NCBI GenBank assembly: GCA_963699055.1
Contig: CAVOTA010000004.1
Coordinates: 259,921 to 323,920, forward strand
Source of the DNA: Bog-756 sp963699055
Lineage (GTDB): Bacteria; Actinomycetota; Acidimicrobiia; Acidimicrobiales; RAAP-2
DNA length: 64,000 nt
Reading direction: 5' to 3'
In this document: positions 26,364 through 34,431 of the stretch, in pieces
Layout: each line of letters opens with the position of its first letter
How positions within the stretch are numbered: the first letter of the stretch is position 1
Program-made: the position numbers and the translations under genes
The notes under the pieces: model-generated
What the model saw: the letters and a program-made list of their open reading frames with translations, nothing else
What the model was told of the DNA's origin: nothing
The model's database searches: none

Positions 26364-27143
26364 CTAGAGGACCTTCAGCTGCTCGAGGAACTCGATCACC
26401 CGGAGGTGACCCTCGCCCTCGTCGACGACGAGCTCACCGGCGGCCCGGGCCTCGGCCGGGGTGACGTCGGTGATCTCCTGGCGGGCACCGGCGGCGCCGA
26501 CCTGGCCGGCATCGATGCCGAGGTCGGCCACGGTGAGGTTCTCGACCGGCTTCGACTTGGCGGCCATGATCCCCTTGAAGGACGGGTAGCGGGGCTCGAC
26601 GACACCGGCGGTGACGGTGACCACGGCGGGCAGCGGGCACTCGACCTCGTCGTAGCCGGCCTCGGTCTGACGCTCGACCTTGACCGAGGAGCCGGTCACC
26701 TCGACCTTCTTGGCGAAGGTGACCGAGGGGAGGCCGAGGATCTCGGCGATCTGGACCGGGGTGGTGCCGGTGTAGCCGTCGGACGACTCGGTGGCGGCCA
26801 GGATGAGGTCGGGCTCGGCCCGCTTGATGGCGGCGGCGAGCACCTTGGCCGTGCCGAGGGCGTCGGTGCCGGCCAGGACCGGGTCGCTCACCAGGATGGC
26901 CTTGGCGGCACCCATGGCCAGCGCCGTGCGCAGGCCGGAGACCTCACCGTTGGGGGCCATCGAGACCAGGGTCACCTCACCCCCGCCGGCGGCATCGGCG
27001 AGCTGCAGGGCCATCTCGACGCCGTAGGCGTCGGAATCGTCCAGGATGAGCTTTCCGTCACGGACAAGGGTCTTGGATCCCGGGTCGAGCGCCGGCGGGG
27101 CGGCGGGGTCCGGGATCTGCTTTACACAGACGACGACGTTCAT
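26364..27143 (-). CDS. etfB: electron transfer flavoprotein beta subunit
   Basis: 259-residue ETF beta subunit binding AMP. It opens with MNVVVCVKQIPDP, and the family signature region is VECPLPAVVTVTAGVVEPRYPSFKG (split here as VECPLPAVVTV and EPRYPSFKGIMAAK). The ATG at 27143 gives the normal N-terminus. It is first in the etfBA operon; no ETF-quinone oxidoreductase or intact acyl-CoA dehydrogenase is in the window. Confidence 0.97.
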   Translation of the reverse strand: MNVVVCVKQIPDPAAPPALDPGSKTLVRDGKLILDDSDAYGVEMALQLADAAGGGEVTLVSMAPNGEVSGLRTALAMGAAKAILVSDPVLAGTDALGTAKVLAAAIKRAEPDLILAATESSDGYTGTTPVQIAEILGLPSVTFAKKVEVTGSSVKVERQTEAGYDEVECPLPAVVTVTAGVVEPRYPSFKGIMAAKSKPVENLTVADLGIDAGQVGAAGARQEITDVTPAEARAAGELVVDEGEGHLRVIEFLEQLKVL

Positions 27144-27270
27144 AGTCGTGCATTGTTGACGAAAACCGACCCGTTCGACCAATCGGGGCGGTGTCCCTGC
27201 TCAGGACGTGCCTGGTCGCGGGCCCGTGACCCGGCGGCGGGACCGGTCGGCTCCCCCGGGACCCGTCGCG

Positions 27271-27972
27271 TCAGACGGCGTCGACCGCCAGGCGGGCCAT
27301 GGCCACGTCGTCGGTGACCACCGTGTCCACTCCGGCGGCGAGCACCGTGGCCAGCACCGACGGGTCCGCCACCGTCCAGGCGGCCACGGCCAGTCCGGCG
27401 CCGTGGGCGGCGGCCACCGTCTCCGGGGTCACCAGGCCGATCGGCAGGTGGACGGCGGCGCAGCCGAGGTCCACCGCACCGGTGATCGCCGTGTCGGGGT
27501 CGAAGGCGGTGACCACCAGGAGCCCGGTCCGCAGGTCGGAGGCGGCCCGCACGGCGGCGAGCGCCCCCGGCCAGAACGACGACACGATGACGGACTCCCC
27601 GGAGCCGGCGCCGGCCACCAGGTCGACCACGGCGGCCGCGCACCGGTCGACGGGGTCGAAGGCCGGCTCGGTCGGGAGGTTCTTGACCTCGATGTTCACC
27701 ACCAGGCCGGCGCAGGAGGCCAGCGCCTCGTCGAGCAGTGGCACGTGTGGGGGGAGGTCGGCGGCGGCCAGTTCGTGGACGGGGCCGACCCCGTCGATCA
27801 CCGGGTCGTGGTGCACCGCCAGCGCACCGTCGGCGGTCAGCCGGACGTCGAGCTCCACCCCGTCGGCACCCAGTGACCGGGCCCGGTCGAAGGCCGCCAC
27901 CGTGTTCTCCCGGATGCCGGTGGTCGGGTCGGGGCTGCCCCGGTGCGCCTGTACCGCTGTCGGTCCGCTCAC
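27271..27972 (-). CDS. glycerophosphodiester phosphodiesterase family protein
   Basis: 233-residue TIM-barrel GDPD. AHRGSPDPTTGIREN gives the first catalytic His and metal Glu/Asn region, and VELDVRLTADGALAVHHDP the Glu-x-Asp and second His. Later strands NIEVKN and the Trp-containing VAAWTV are typical. The GTG at 27972 is chosen for its strong ribosome site GGAGGA at 9 nt. It probably hydrolyses glycerophosphodiesters from lipid turnover. It is divergent from whiB1. Confidence 0.92.
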   Translation of the reverse strand: MSGPTAVQAHRGSPDPTTGIRENTVAAFDRARSLGADGVELDVRLTADGALAVHHDPVIDGVGPVHELAAADLPPHVPLLDEALASCAGLVVNIEVKNLPTEPAFDPVDRCAAAVVDLVAGAGSGESVIVSSFWPGALAAVRAASDLRTGLLVVTAFDPDTAITGAVDLGCAAVHLPIGLVTPETVAAAHGAGLAVAAWTVADPSVLATVLAAGVDTVVTDDVAMARLAVDAV

Positions 27973-28009
27973 GCTTCGCGCTCCTCCCAACACCTGACGC
28001 GACAAAGGT

Positions 28010-28026
28010 GGATTTGTGTCAAATCC
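28010..28026. promoter_or_regulatory. palindrome in GDPD/whiB1 spacer
   Basis: GGATTTG-TGT-CAAATCC, a perfect 7-bp inverted repeat with a 3-nt centre, in the 205-nt divergent region. It is AT-richer than its surroundings and could be an operator for the GDPD gene or a hairpin in its leader. Confidence 0.4.
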
Positions 28027-28049
28027 CTCGTCGGAGGCCCCAAAAGTGC

Positions 28050-28078
28050 TTGCAAGGGTGGGGGCCGCTGGATACTGT
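28050..28078 (+). promoter_or_regulatory. candidate whiB1 promoter
   Basis: TTGCAA (28050-28055) and TACTGT (28073-28078) with 17-bp spacing. It would give a leader of about 90 nt that includes the CRP-like site. Confidence 0.4.
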
Positions 28079-28124
28079 AGTGAACGAACCCTGAACAGCC
28101 GGTGACATACTCAGCGCCGAGCTA

Positions 28125-28140
28125 TGTGAAACAAATCACA
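28125..28140. promoter_or_regulatory. CRP-family binding site upstream of whiB1
   Basis: TGTGAAACAAATCACA, a perfect match to the CRP consensus TGTGA-N6-TCACA, 37 nt before the whiB1 start codon. In Mycobacterium tuberculosis whiB1 is a known target of the CRP protein Rv3676, so the site fits both sequence and biology. No CRP gene is in the window. Confidence 0.8.
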
Positions 28141-28177
28141 AGTGGGTAACTCGGACTGACGATGTGGAGGAATCAGC

Positions 28178-28468
28178 GTGGCCCTCATGTGGAATCGCAC
28201 GGTCGAATGGGACGAAGGCGACTGGCGCCAGTTCGCCGCCTGCCGCAGCACCGAGCCCGATCTGTTCTTCCCCATCGGCACCACCGGGCCGGCGGTGGAC
28301 CAGATCGAGTCGGCCAAGCGGGTGTGCCGGAGTTGCGAGGTACAGGAGACCTGCCTTGATTTCGCCCTGGCCACGAACCAGGAGTCGGGTGTGTGGGGGG
28401 CGACCTCCGAGGAGGAGCGCCGCAAGCTCCGCAAGGCCTGGCTGGCCGCCCGTCGCCGGGCCTCCTGA
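28178..28468 (+). CDS. whiB1: WhiB1-type Fe-S transcriptional regulator
   Basis: 96-residue Wbl protein. Four Cys (22, 50, 53, 59) ligate a 4Fe-4S cluster in the order C, CxxC, C; the GVWGA turn is at residues 71-75, followed by a basic tail (RRKLRKAWLAARRR). LFFPIGTTGPA and SGVWGATSEEERR are close to mycobacterial WhiB1, an essential nitric-oxide-sensitive regulator that binds the housekeeping sigma factor. The GTG at 28178 has GGAGG at 7 nt. The facing pdtaS gene repeats the M. tuberculosis arrangement Rv3219/Rv3220c. Confidence 0.93.
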   Translation: MALMWNRTVEWDEGDWRQFAACRSTEPDLFFPIGTTGPAVDQIESAKRVCRSCEVQETCLDFALATNQESGVWGATSEEERRKLRKAWLAARRRAS

Positions 28469-28519
28469 GCCCGGCCGCCACCCGACCGTCGGCTCCGACC
28501 GGGCGGTCGACGGAACCGG

Positions 28520-30082
28520 CTACTGACCGATCGGCTGCGGCTCCCTCGCCTGGAGTTCGATCGAGACCAGCGTGCCCGTCTCCCCCGCGCCGTCGGCGGC
28601 CCGGTTGTGCATGGTGATGGTGCCGTCGAGCTGGCTCCGCACGAGGTCCCTGACGATGGACAGCCCGAGGCTCTGCGTGTCGTCGATGTCGAAACCCTCG
28701 GGCAGGCCGGACCCGTCGTCGATGACGTCGACCCGCAGGAGTCCGCCCTCGGCCTGCAGATCGACCCGGATGGTGCCCGTGTGGTCGTGGTCGGCGTGGT
28801 GGTCGGCGTGGTGGACGGCGTGGTGGTCGGCGTCACCGTCGCCTTCGGACTCGAAGTCGAGGAAGGCGTGCTCGATGGCGTTCTGCACCAGCTCGGCGAG
28901 CACCACGGCCAGCGGTGTCGCCACGTCGGCCGGCACCTCGCCCAGGCCCCCGGTGACCTCGAAGGTCAGGTGCCGGGAGACGACGGAGTCCTTGGCCATG
29001 CGCAGCAGCGAGGTCACGATCTCGTCGAAGGGCACCTGGTCGCTCGGCTCGCGGGAGAGGATCTCGTGGACGATGGCGATCGACCGGACCCGGCGCTCCG
29101 CCTCGAACAGCGCCACCCGCCCGCCGCCCGGGGGCAGCCGGCGCGCCTGGAGCCGCAGCAGCGCCGAAATGGTCTGCAGGTTGTTCTTCACCCGGTGGTG
29201 CACCTCGCGGATCGCCGCGTCCTTCGACAGGAGCAGGCGGTCGAGGCGGCGCACGTCGGTGACGTCGCGCATGAGGACGATGCACCCGGTGACATCGTCC
29301 GACTGGATGAGCGGGATGCAGTGCAGCAGCACGGTCACGTCCGGTCGCCGCTCGACCTCCTCCACCACGGGCAGGGCCGAGGCGAGCGCCCACTCGATGG
29401 CCGACTCCTCGATCCCCAGGTCGGTGAGCCGACGTCCCTCGATCTGTGAGTACATCCCCATGCGGTGCAGGGCGTTGGTGGCATTCGGCGACGCGTACCG
29501 GACCCGCCCCTCCTCGTCCACCAGGACGACACCGTCGCCGACGCGGGGCGCCTCCTCGGTGGCCACCTCCTCACTGGGGAACGGGAACGTCCCCTCGGCA
29601 AGCATGACGGCGAAGCGGTTGAAGACGTCCCGGTAGGTGCGCTCCAGGTGGCCCGGCCGCCGCCCCGCCCCGGCGGACATCCGGGCCAGCACGGCCACCA
29701 CCTCACCCTTGCACCGCACCGGGATGCACTGGAGCCGGGCCGGCTCGGCGCCGGGCTCGAGCGCCATCTCCCCCCGGGACGACTCCCCGGACCCGAAGGT
29801 CTCCACCACGAGGGGCCACGCGTCGGCATCGACCGTCTGACCGACGAGGTCGTGCTCGACCACCGTGGAGCTGTTCGACGGGCGCATCTGCCCGAGGATG
29901 ACCAGCTCCTGGCCTCCCGGCCGGGGTTCGGCGGGGTCGGGAGCCATCGGAGCCATCAGCACGAGGTCCGAGAACGACAGGTCGGCCAGGATCCCCCACG
30001 TCCCGAGCAGGCGCTGCAGGTGGGCGAGCTGGTCGTCGCCCAGGTTGGTGCGTTCGAAGGCGAGTTCGGCCGGGGTCGCCAC
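28520..30082 (-). CDS. pdtaS: sensor histidine kinase, PdtaS-like
   Basis: 520-residue soluble histidine kinase: GAF-like N-terminal domain (about 1-170), PAS domain (about 180-300), HisKA_2 dimerisation helix with REVHHRVKNNLQTISALLRL, and an HATPase domain with ELVQNAIEHAF (N box) and DDGSGLPEGF (G box). The N-terminus LGTWGILADLSFSDLVL matches PdtaS of M. tuberculosis, which signals to the RNA-binding antiterminator PdtaR. The start GTG 30082 gives that N-terminus. Odd: about 18 extra residues rich in His and Asp lie in the ATPase domain just after the N box. No pdtaR gene is nearby. Confidence 0.92.
   Translation of the reverse strand: MATPAELAFERTNLGDDQLAHLQRLLGTWGILADLSFSDLVLMAPMAPDPAEPRPGGQELVILGQMRPSNSSTVVEHDLVGQTVDADAWPLVVETFGSGESSRGEMALEPGAEPARLQCIPVRCKGEVVAVLARMSAGAGRRPGHLERTYRDVFNRFAVMLAEGTFPFPSEEVATEEAPRVGDGVVLVDEEGRVRYASPNATNALHRMGMYSQIEGRRLTDLGIEESAIEWALASALPVVEEVERRPDVTVLLHCIPLIQSDDVTGCIVLMRDVTDVRRLDRLLLSKDAAIREVHHRVKNNLQTISALLRLQARRLPPGGGRVALFEAERRVRSIAIVHEILSREPSDQVPFDEIVTSLLRMAKDSVVSRHLTFEVTGGLGEVPADVATPLAVVLAELVQNAIEHAFLDFESEGDGDADHHAVHHADHHADHDHTGTIRVDLQAEGGLLRVDVIDDGSGLPEGFDIDDTQSLGLSIVRDLVRSQLDGTITMHNRAADGAGETGTLVSIELQAREPQPIGQ
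28788..28845. repeat. His/Asp-coding repeat in pdtaS
   Basis: 12-bp units of the type GTCGGCGTGGTG, about four copies, in frame. They encode ADHH/AVHH/ADHH/ADHD on the minus strand at residues of about 413-430. Confidence 0.85.
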
Positions 30083-30084
30083 GG

Positions 30085-31038
30085 TCAGCCCCCCGCCGTT
30101 CCCGGTCGGCCGGCCGGCGTCGGCCCGGCCGCCGCCTCCACCGGCGCCCGGTCGGCGGACCCGGTGGCGGGCGCCACGGCCAGGTCCCGCGGGACGCGCT
30201 GGCGGTAGCCGCGCAGCTCGGTCACCCCGGCCGCGGTCAGCAGGCCCCGCAGGTCATCGGCGCGCTCGGCCACGTCCGGCAGTGTATGGGCGTCCGACGC
30301 GGTGGTGAGGGGTACGCCCTGGGCGACGAACCGGCGCAGCAGCGGTGGGGCCGGGTACTCCTCCCCCACCGGCTTCCGCCACCCCGCCGAGGACAGCTCG
30401 GCCGCCATGCCCGACCGCACGGCCGCCTCGGTGATCCGGTCGTAGAACTCGTCGGGCACCGAGGGGACCCGGCCGGTGATCTTCACCAGGTCGGGGTGGG
30501 CGAGCACGTCGCACACGCCGGAGGCCGCCAGCTCCTCGATCGCTCGGGTGTACTCGTCCCACACCTGGTCGATGACCCGGTGGTCCCACTCGGCCAGCAC
30601 CTGCGGGTCGGACAGCACGTCGAAGCGCCAGGTGCCCAGCCAGTGCACGGAGCCGAGCAGCACGTCGAAGGGGTAGCCGTCGAGCAGGTCGGCGACGTCC
30701 TCCATGCGGTCCTGGTAGTAGTCGACCTCGAGACCGAGCACGACCGGCAGGCCTGCCGCCTTGACCGCCTCCACCACCTCCACGTAGTCGTCGAGGTCCA
30801 CCCGGGCGTGGTGGTCCCAGTAGGCGGCCATTCCGGGTCGGAGGGCGTCGCCGGGCAGGTCGTCCCAGAAGCCGCCCAGGCGGTCCTTGGCCTGGGTGAA
30901 CCGGAAGAGGTGCTCGGTCACGGCGATCTCGGTGATCCCCCGGGACTCGGCCAGCTCGCAGTACGCGGCCACCTGCTCGACGGTGGTCTGGGCGTCGCTC
31001 TGGCTGTGGGGCCACAGGTGGAGGTGGTAGTCGAGCAC
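30085..31038 (-). CDS. PHP domain phosphoesterase (histidinol-phosphatase-like)
   Basis: 317-residue PHP-family metal-dependent phosphoesterase. It opens with LDYHLHLWPHS (the HxH motif), then VTEHLF, GLEVDYY, LGSVHWLG, LAHPDLVKI and TASDAHTLPDV, which together give the trinuclear metal ligands of HisK-type enzymes. The GTG at 31038 places the HxH motif at the N-terminus as in the family. It ends 2 nt before the pdtaS start, so the two are co-transcribed. Histidinol-phosphate is the usual substrate of this branch, but there are no his genes near. Confidence 0.88.
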   Translation of the reverse strand: MLDYHLHLWPHSQSDAQTTVEQVAAYCELAESRGITEIAVTEHLFRFTQAKDRLGGFWDDLPGDALRPGMAAYWDHHARVDLDDYVEVVEAVKAAGLPVVLGLEVDYYQDRMEDVADLLDGYPFDVLLGSVHWLGTWRFDVLSDPQVLAEWDHRVIDQVWDEYTRAIEELAASGVCDVLAHPDLVKITGRVPSVPDEFYDRITEAAVRSGMAAELSSAGWRKPVGEEYPAPPLLRRFVAQGVPLTTASDAHTLPDVAERADDLRGLLTAAGVTELRGYRQRVPRDLAVAPATGSADRAPVEAAAGPTPAGRPGTAGG

Positions 31039-31141
31039 GCTGGCGTCAGGTCCTTTCGGGTCCGGCACGGTGGCCGGGCGGTGTCGGCGGTGGGGGGATG
31101 CGGTCGGTGGGAGGGTGTCGGCGGGTGCGGGCGGGGCGGCC

Positions 31142-31786
31142 TCAGTCGGCCCTGCGGACCAGGGTGACGCCGTCGCGCACCGTGGTCTGGACGACCACCA
31201 CCCGGGGGTCCGCGGCAACGAAGTCGTTGAACTCGCGCAACGCCACCGTGTCGGCGGAGGTGTCGGCCTGGTCGAGGACCTGGCCGGACCACAGGGTGTT
31301 GTCGGCCACGATCAGCCCCCGGGGGGCCAGCTTCGGGAGCACGGCCTCGTAGTAGGCCCGGTAGCCGGCCTTGTCGGCGTCCACGAACACGAGGTCGAAC
31401 GGGCCGGGCAAGGTGGCGATGGTGTCGATCGCCGGGCCCTCGACCACCTCGATCCGGTCGGCGTACGGGCTGGCGGCGATGTGGCGCCGGGCGAAGGCGG
31501 CGTGCACGGGCGAGAGCTCGCACGTGGTGATCCGACCGCCGGGGGCGAGTCCCGCCGCCATGGCGAGCGCCGAGTAGCCGCCGAAGGTGCCGATCTCGAG
31601 CACGGAGGTGGCGGACACGGCGAAGACCAGCGTCTCGAGGAACCGACCCTCCAGCCGGCCCACCATCATGCCCGGACCGTCGAGGGTGACGAGCAGCTCG
31701 GCGGCGAGCGCCTCCAGGTGCTCGGGCGGAGCGGTGGTGTGCTCCGTCGCGTAGGCCTCCAGGGCGGGGTCGACGATGTCGGTCAC
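31142..31786 (-). CDS. SAM-dependent O-methyltransferase
   Basis: 214-residue class I methyltransferase of the caffeoyl-CoA/catechol type (methyltransf_3). SAM-binding motif LEIGTFGGYSALAMA, acidic CELS, metal-binding FVDADKAGY with downstream VADNTLWSG. A TACGAT hexamer ends 6 nt upstream of the GTG at 31786, indicating its own leaderless promoter. Substrate unknown; it needs a divalent metal by family. Confidence 0.92.
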   Translation of the reverse strand: MTDIVDPALEAYATEHTTAPPEHLEALAAELLVTLDGPGMMVGRLEGRFLETLVFAVSATSVLEIGTFGGYSALAMAAGLAPGGRITTCELSPVHAAFARRHIAASPYADRIEVVEGPAIDTIATLPGPFDLVFVDADKAGYRAYYEAVLPKLAPRGLIVADNTLWSGQVLDQADTSADTVALREFNDFVAADPRVVVVQTTVRDGVTLVRRAD

Positions 31787-31792
31787 CCCAGC

Positions 31793-31798
31793 ATCGTA
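31793..31798 (-). promoter_or_regulatory. -10 box, leaderless (O-methyltransferase)
   Basis: TACGAT on the minus strand, 6 nt before the GTG at 31786. Confidence 0.6.
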
Positions 31799-31842
31799 CG
31801 GCCACCGGGCACGCGCCGGTACCCGGCGCCGGCCCGGTCCGC

Positions 31843-33060
31843 TCAGTCCCAGATCTTCTCGCCCAGCCGGAGCAGGCCCGACAGGTCGTAGATGTCGGTG
31901 TCGAAGAAGGGGACCGTCGCCAGCACGTCGGGGGCGACGGCCAGGGTCGCCCGCTCCTCCATCTCGCGGAGGGCGACCACCTGGAAGTTGAGGTAGCTGT
32001 CGGCGACCTCGCCCAGGACCCGGGCGATCTGGGCCGGGTCACCGAGCGCGGCGTCGTGGGCGCCCACCACCGGGGCCAGGGCGGCGGCCAGGTCCTCGGC
32101 CCGGTCCTTCATGGCCTCGGCCACCTTCGTCCCGGCCCGTCCCTGGAGGTAGTCGGGCAGGACCTTGTTGAGGACGATGGCACCGAGGTGCAGCTTGCGG
32201 GCGGTGAGCTGCTCGGCGAAGAACTCCGCCTCGCGCAGCGGTGTGGCCTCCAGGGTGGAGACCACCACGAAGGTGGTCCGCCGGTCCGACAGCAGCCGGC
32301 CCACCGCCTTGGACCGCTCGACGAACCCGTCGTACATGGTCTGGAAGAGGATGAAGAACTCGGAGATGTCGGACATGAATTCCGTGCCGAGGATCCGGTC
32401 GCTGATCTGGTAGAAGGGTTTGGTGGCGACGTTCACCAGCTTGGAGCGGTACGGGACGATCAGCCACCGGAGCAGGCGCGAGGAGAAGAAGTCGGCCAGG
32501 CGTTCGGGCGCGTCCAGGAAGTCCAGGGCGTTACGGGTCGGCGGGGTGTCGACGACGATCAGGTCGTACTCGGCGGACAGGTGGATCTCGTAGAGCCGCT
32601 CCATGGCGATGTAGTCGTGGCTCTGGATGAAGCGGCCGCTGATGTTCTGGTAGAGCGGATTCGCCAGGATCTCGTCGCGGGTCTGCTCGTCGGGGGCGTG
32701 GTGGCGGATGAGTGAGTCCCACGACTCCTTGGTGTCGAGCATGGCCGCCCACAGCTCACCCCGGGGTTTGATGCCCGCCGCCTTGAACGCGGAGGCGGGC
32801 ACCTTGTGCTCGGTGTTGCCGATCCCGTCGAGACCGAGTGCGTTGGCCAGCCGCTTTGCCGGGTCCACGGTGAGGACGAGGACCTTGGAGCCGTGGTTCA
32901 CGGCCGCCATCAGCGCGGAGGCCGCCGCCGTCGTCGTCTTGCCGACCCCGCCCGGACCGCACGCCACCACGATCTCCTTGGTGGCCAGCAGGCTGTCCAT
33001 GGTGGGCGCCGGCGCGTCGGCCTCGGCGGCCGCCTTGGCCTTGGGGGTGCGCGGCGCCAT
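31843..33060 (-). CDS. ArsA-like anion-transporter ATPase, second subunit
   Basis: 405-residue P-loop ATPase of the ArsA/GET3/MinD class. GPGGVGKTTTAA is the deviant Walker A, TVDPAKRL the switch I Asp region and IVVDTPPTRNALDFLD switch II. It corresponds to Rv3680 in the mycobacterial Rv3679-Rv3680 pair. Its ATG overlaps the preceding ATPase stop by 1 nt (TGATG). No membrane pump is adjacent, so it is not an arsenite exporter by context; tail-anchored-protein or stress functions are open. Confidence 0.9.
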   Translation of the reverse strand: MAPRTPKAKAAAEADAPAPTMDSLLATKEIVVACGPGGVGKTTTAAASALMAAVNHGSKVLVLTVDPAKRLANALGLDGIGNTEHKVPASAFKAAGIKPRGELWAAMLDTKESWDSLIRHHAPDEQTRDEILANPLYQNISGRFIQSHDYIAMERLYEIHLSAEYDLIVVDTPPTRNALDFLDAPERLADFFSSRLLRWLIVPYRSKLVNVATKPFYQISDRILGTEFMSDISEFFILFQTMYDGFVERSKAVGRLLSDRRTTFVVVSTLEATPLREAEFFAEQLTARKLHLGAIVLNKVLPDYLQGRAGTKVAEAMKDRAEDLAAALAPVVGAHDAALGDPAQIARVLGEVADSYLNFQVVALREMEERATLAVAPDVLATVPFFDTDIYDLSGLLRLGEKIWD

Positions 33061-34022
33061 CAGTAGCCCAGCTCCTCGCCCAGCGACTCGGCCACCTGGC
33101 GGGTCGTCCGCAGCCCGTGGGACCGGGCGAACAGGTAGGGCAGGTACAGCAGGGGCACCGTGGGGTCGATCCCGGCCCGCAACCGCTCGAGGTGGGTGGC
33201 ACGGGTCCGCCGCATCGTGACGGCGAGCCGGGCGGCCTCGAGCACGGGTGCGGCGTCGCCGTCGACCAGGTCGTCGAGCACGGCCAGCGGCGCAGGATCG
33301 GTGAGCGCACCGAACACCGCCTCCTCCTGGCGGCCGAACAGCTCGGGCAGGACCCGGTTGACGACCACTCCGGCCAGTTCCACCGTGGTCTCCTCGCGGA
33401 CGCGCACCGCCAGCTCGATCGTCTCGGTCACCGGCATCTCCTCGGGCGTGCACACGGCCAGGAGGCCGGTGATCACCGGGTCGGAGAGCATCTCGAGCAT
33501 CCAGTCGGTCTGCGAGCGGATGAGCCCCACCTTGACCAGCCCGTTCACCGCCTGGGGGGCGGCCAGCTGGCCGACGATGTGCCCGGAGGCCGGCGCGTCG
33601 ACCACCACCATGTCCCACCCGTTGTCCCGCACCTCGAAGCACAGCTTGCCCACGGTCAGGATCTCGCGGACACCGGGTGCGGCCGTGGCCAGGAAGTCGA
33701 AGGCCTTGGCCACCGGCCCGATCCGACCGACGATGGGCACCCTGAGCTGGAGCTTCAGGTACTCCCGGAGCGACGCCTCGGTGTCCATGGACATGGCGAA
33801 CAGGCCCGGCTGGACCTCCTTCTCCTTGAACACCATCGGGGGCGCCTCGTAGTACCCGGCCAGCTCGCCCTTGGCGTCGATCTCGCAGATGAGGACCCGC
33901 TTGCCCCGCGATGCGGCCAGGAGGGCGAGCGCCGAGGCCACGGTCGTCTTGCCCGTCCCGCCCTTCCCGGTGACGAAGACGAGCTTGCGGTCGAGGATCG
34001 GTGTCAGCGGCTCAGTGGTCAC
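33060..34022 (-). CDS. ArsA-like anion-transporter ATPase, first subunit
   Basis: 320-residue ArsA-family ATPase, counterpart of Rv3679. GKGGTGKTTVA is the P-loop with the signature lysine, CEIDAKGELAGYYE the switch I region, and VVVDAPASGHIVGQL switch II. Start GTG 34022. It precedes and overlaps the second ATPase, so the two probably work as a heteromeric complex as proposed for the mycobacterial pair. The DUF3107 gene lies just upstream on the same strand. Confidence 0.9.
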   Translation of the reverse strand: MTTEPLTPILDRKLVFVTGKGGTGKTTVASALALLAASRGKRVLICEIDAKGELAGYYEAPPMVFKEKEVQPGLFAMSMDTEASLREYLKLQLRVPIVGRIGPVAKAFDFLATAAPGVREILTVGKLCFEVRDNGWDMVVVDAPASGHIVGQLAAPQAVNGLVKVGLIRSQTDWMLEMLSDPVITGLLAVCTPEEMPVTETIELAVRVREETTVELAGVVVNRVLPELFGRQEEAVFGALTDPAPLAVLDDLVDGDAAPVLEAARLAVTMRRTRATHLERLRAGIDPTVPLLYLPYLFARSHGLRTTRQVAESLGEELGY

Positions 34023-34070
34023 GACGCCCCCGAGCGGGGGCGGTCCACTCCGACACGGCGTCGCCGCTGA

Positions 34071-34307
34071 TCAGGAGATCCCGAATCCGACCCGGCGATC
34101 GCCGACCGGCGGGTCCAGCTCCACGTAGGCGACCTTGCCCACGGGCACGCCCACCTGGCGCCCCTTGCGATCGGTCAGCCAGAGGATCCTGCCCTCCTCG
34201 CCGAGCGCCGCCTCGATGTCGGCCAGGACCTTGTCTCGGTCAGCATCGTCGGGCAGCTCGATGTCGAGCTCCTTCATCGACTGCACGATCCCGATACGTA
34301 CGTCCAC
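34071..34307 (-). CDS. DUF3107 family protein
   Basis: 78-residue protein matching the small actinobacterial DUF3107 family (TB9.4/Rv3208A type). It reads as a beta-alpha-beta unit: VRIGIVQSMKELDIELP, a helix DKVLADIEAALGEEG, and the conserved end LTDRKGRQVGVPVGKVAYVEL. The GTG at 34307 has AGAGGAG upstream. Function unknown. It lies 48 nt before the ArsA-like pair. Confidence 0.85.
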   Translation of the reverse strand: MDVRIGIVQSMKELDIELPDDADRDKVLADIEAALGEEGRILWLTDRKGRQVGVPVGKVAYVELDPPVGDRRVGFGIS

Positions 34308-34431
34308 CTGGCACGCTCCTCTCGAACCCGGCGGTCGGTGGGACCACCCGGTATCCCTGACGATACAACCCTGCGGCGGGCCGCCGTCCCGGCGCCGTCC
34401 CGACGTCGCACCGGTGGTGCACACTTGGCAG

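Noticed and set aside
31843..34022. Arsenic resistance operon
   Set aside because: Both ATPases are ArsA-like but there is no ArsB/Acr3, ArsC context or ArsR; the pair fits the mycobacterial Rv3679-Rv3680 type.
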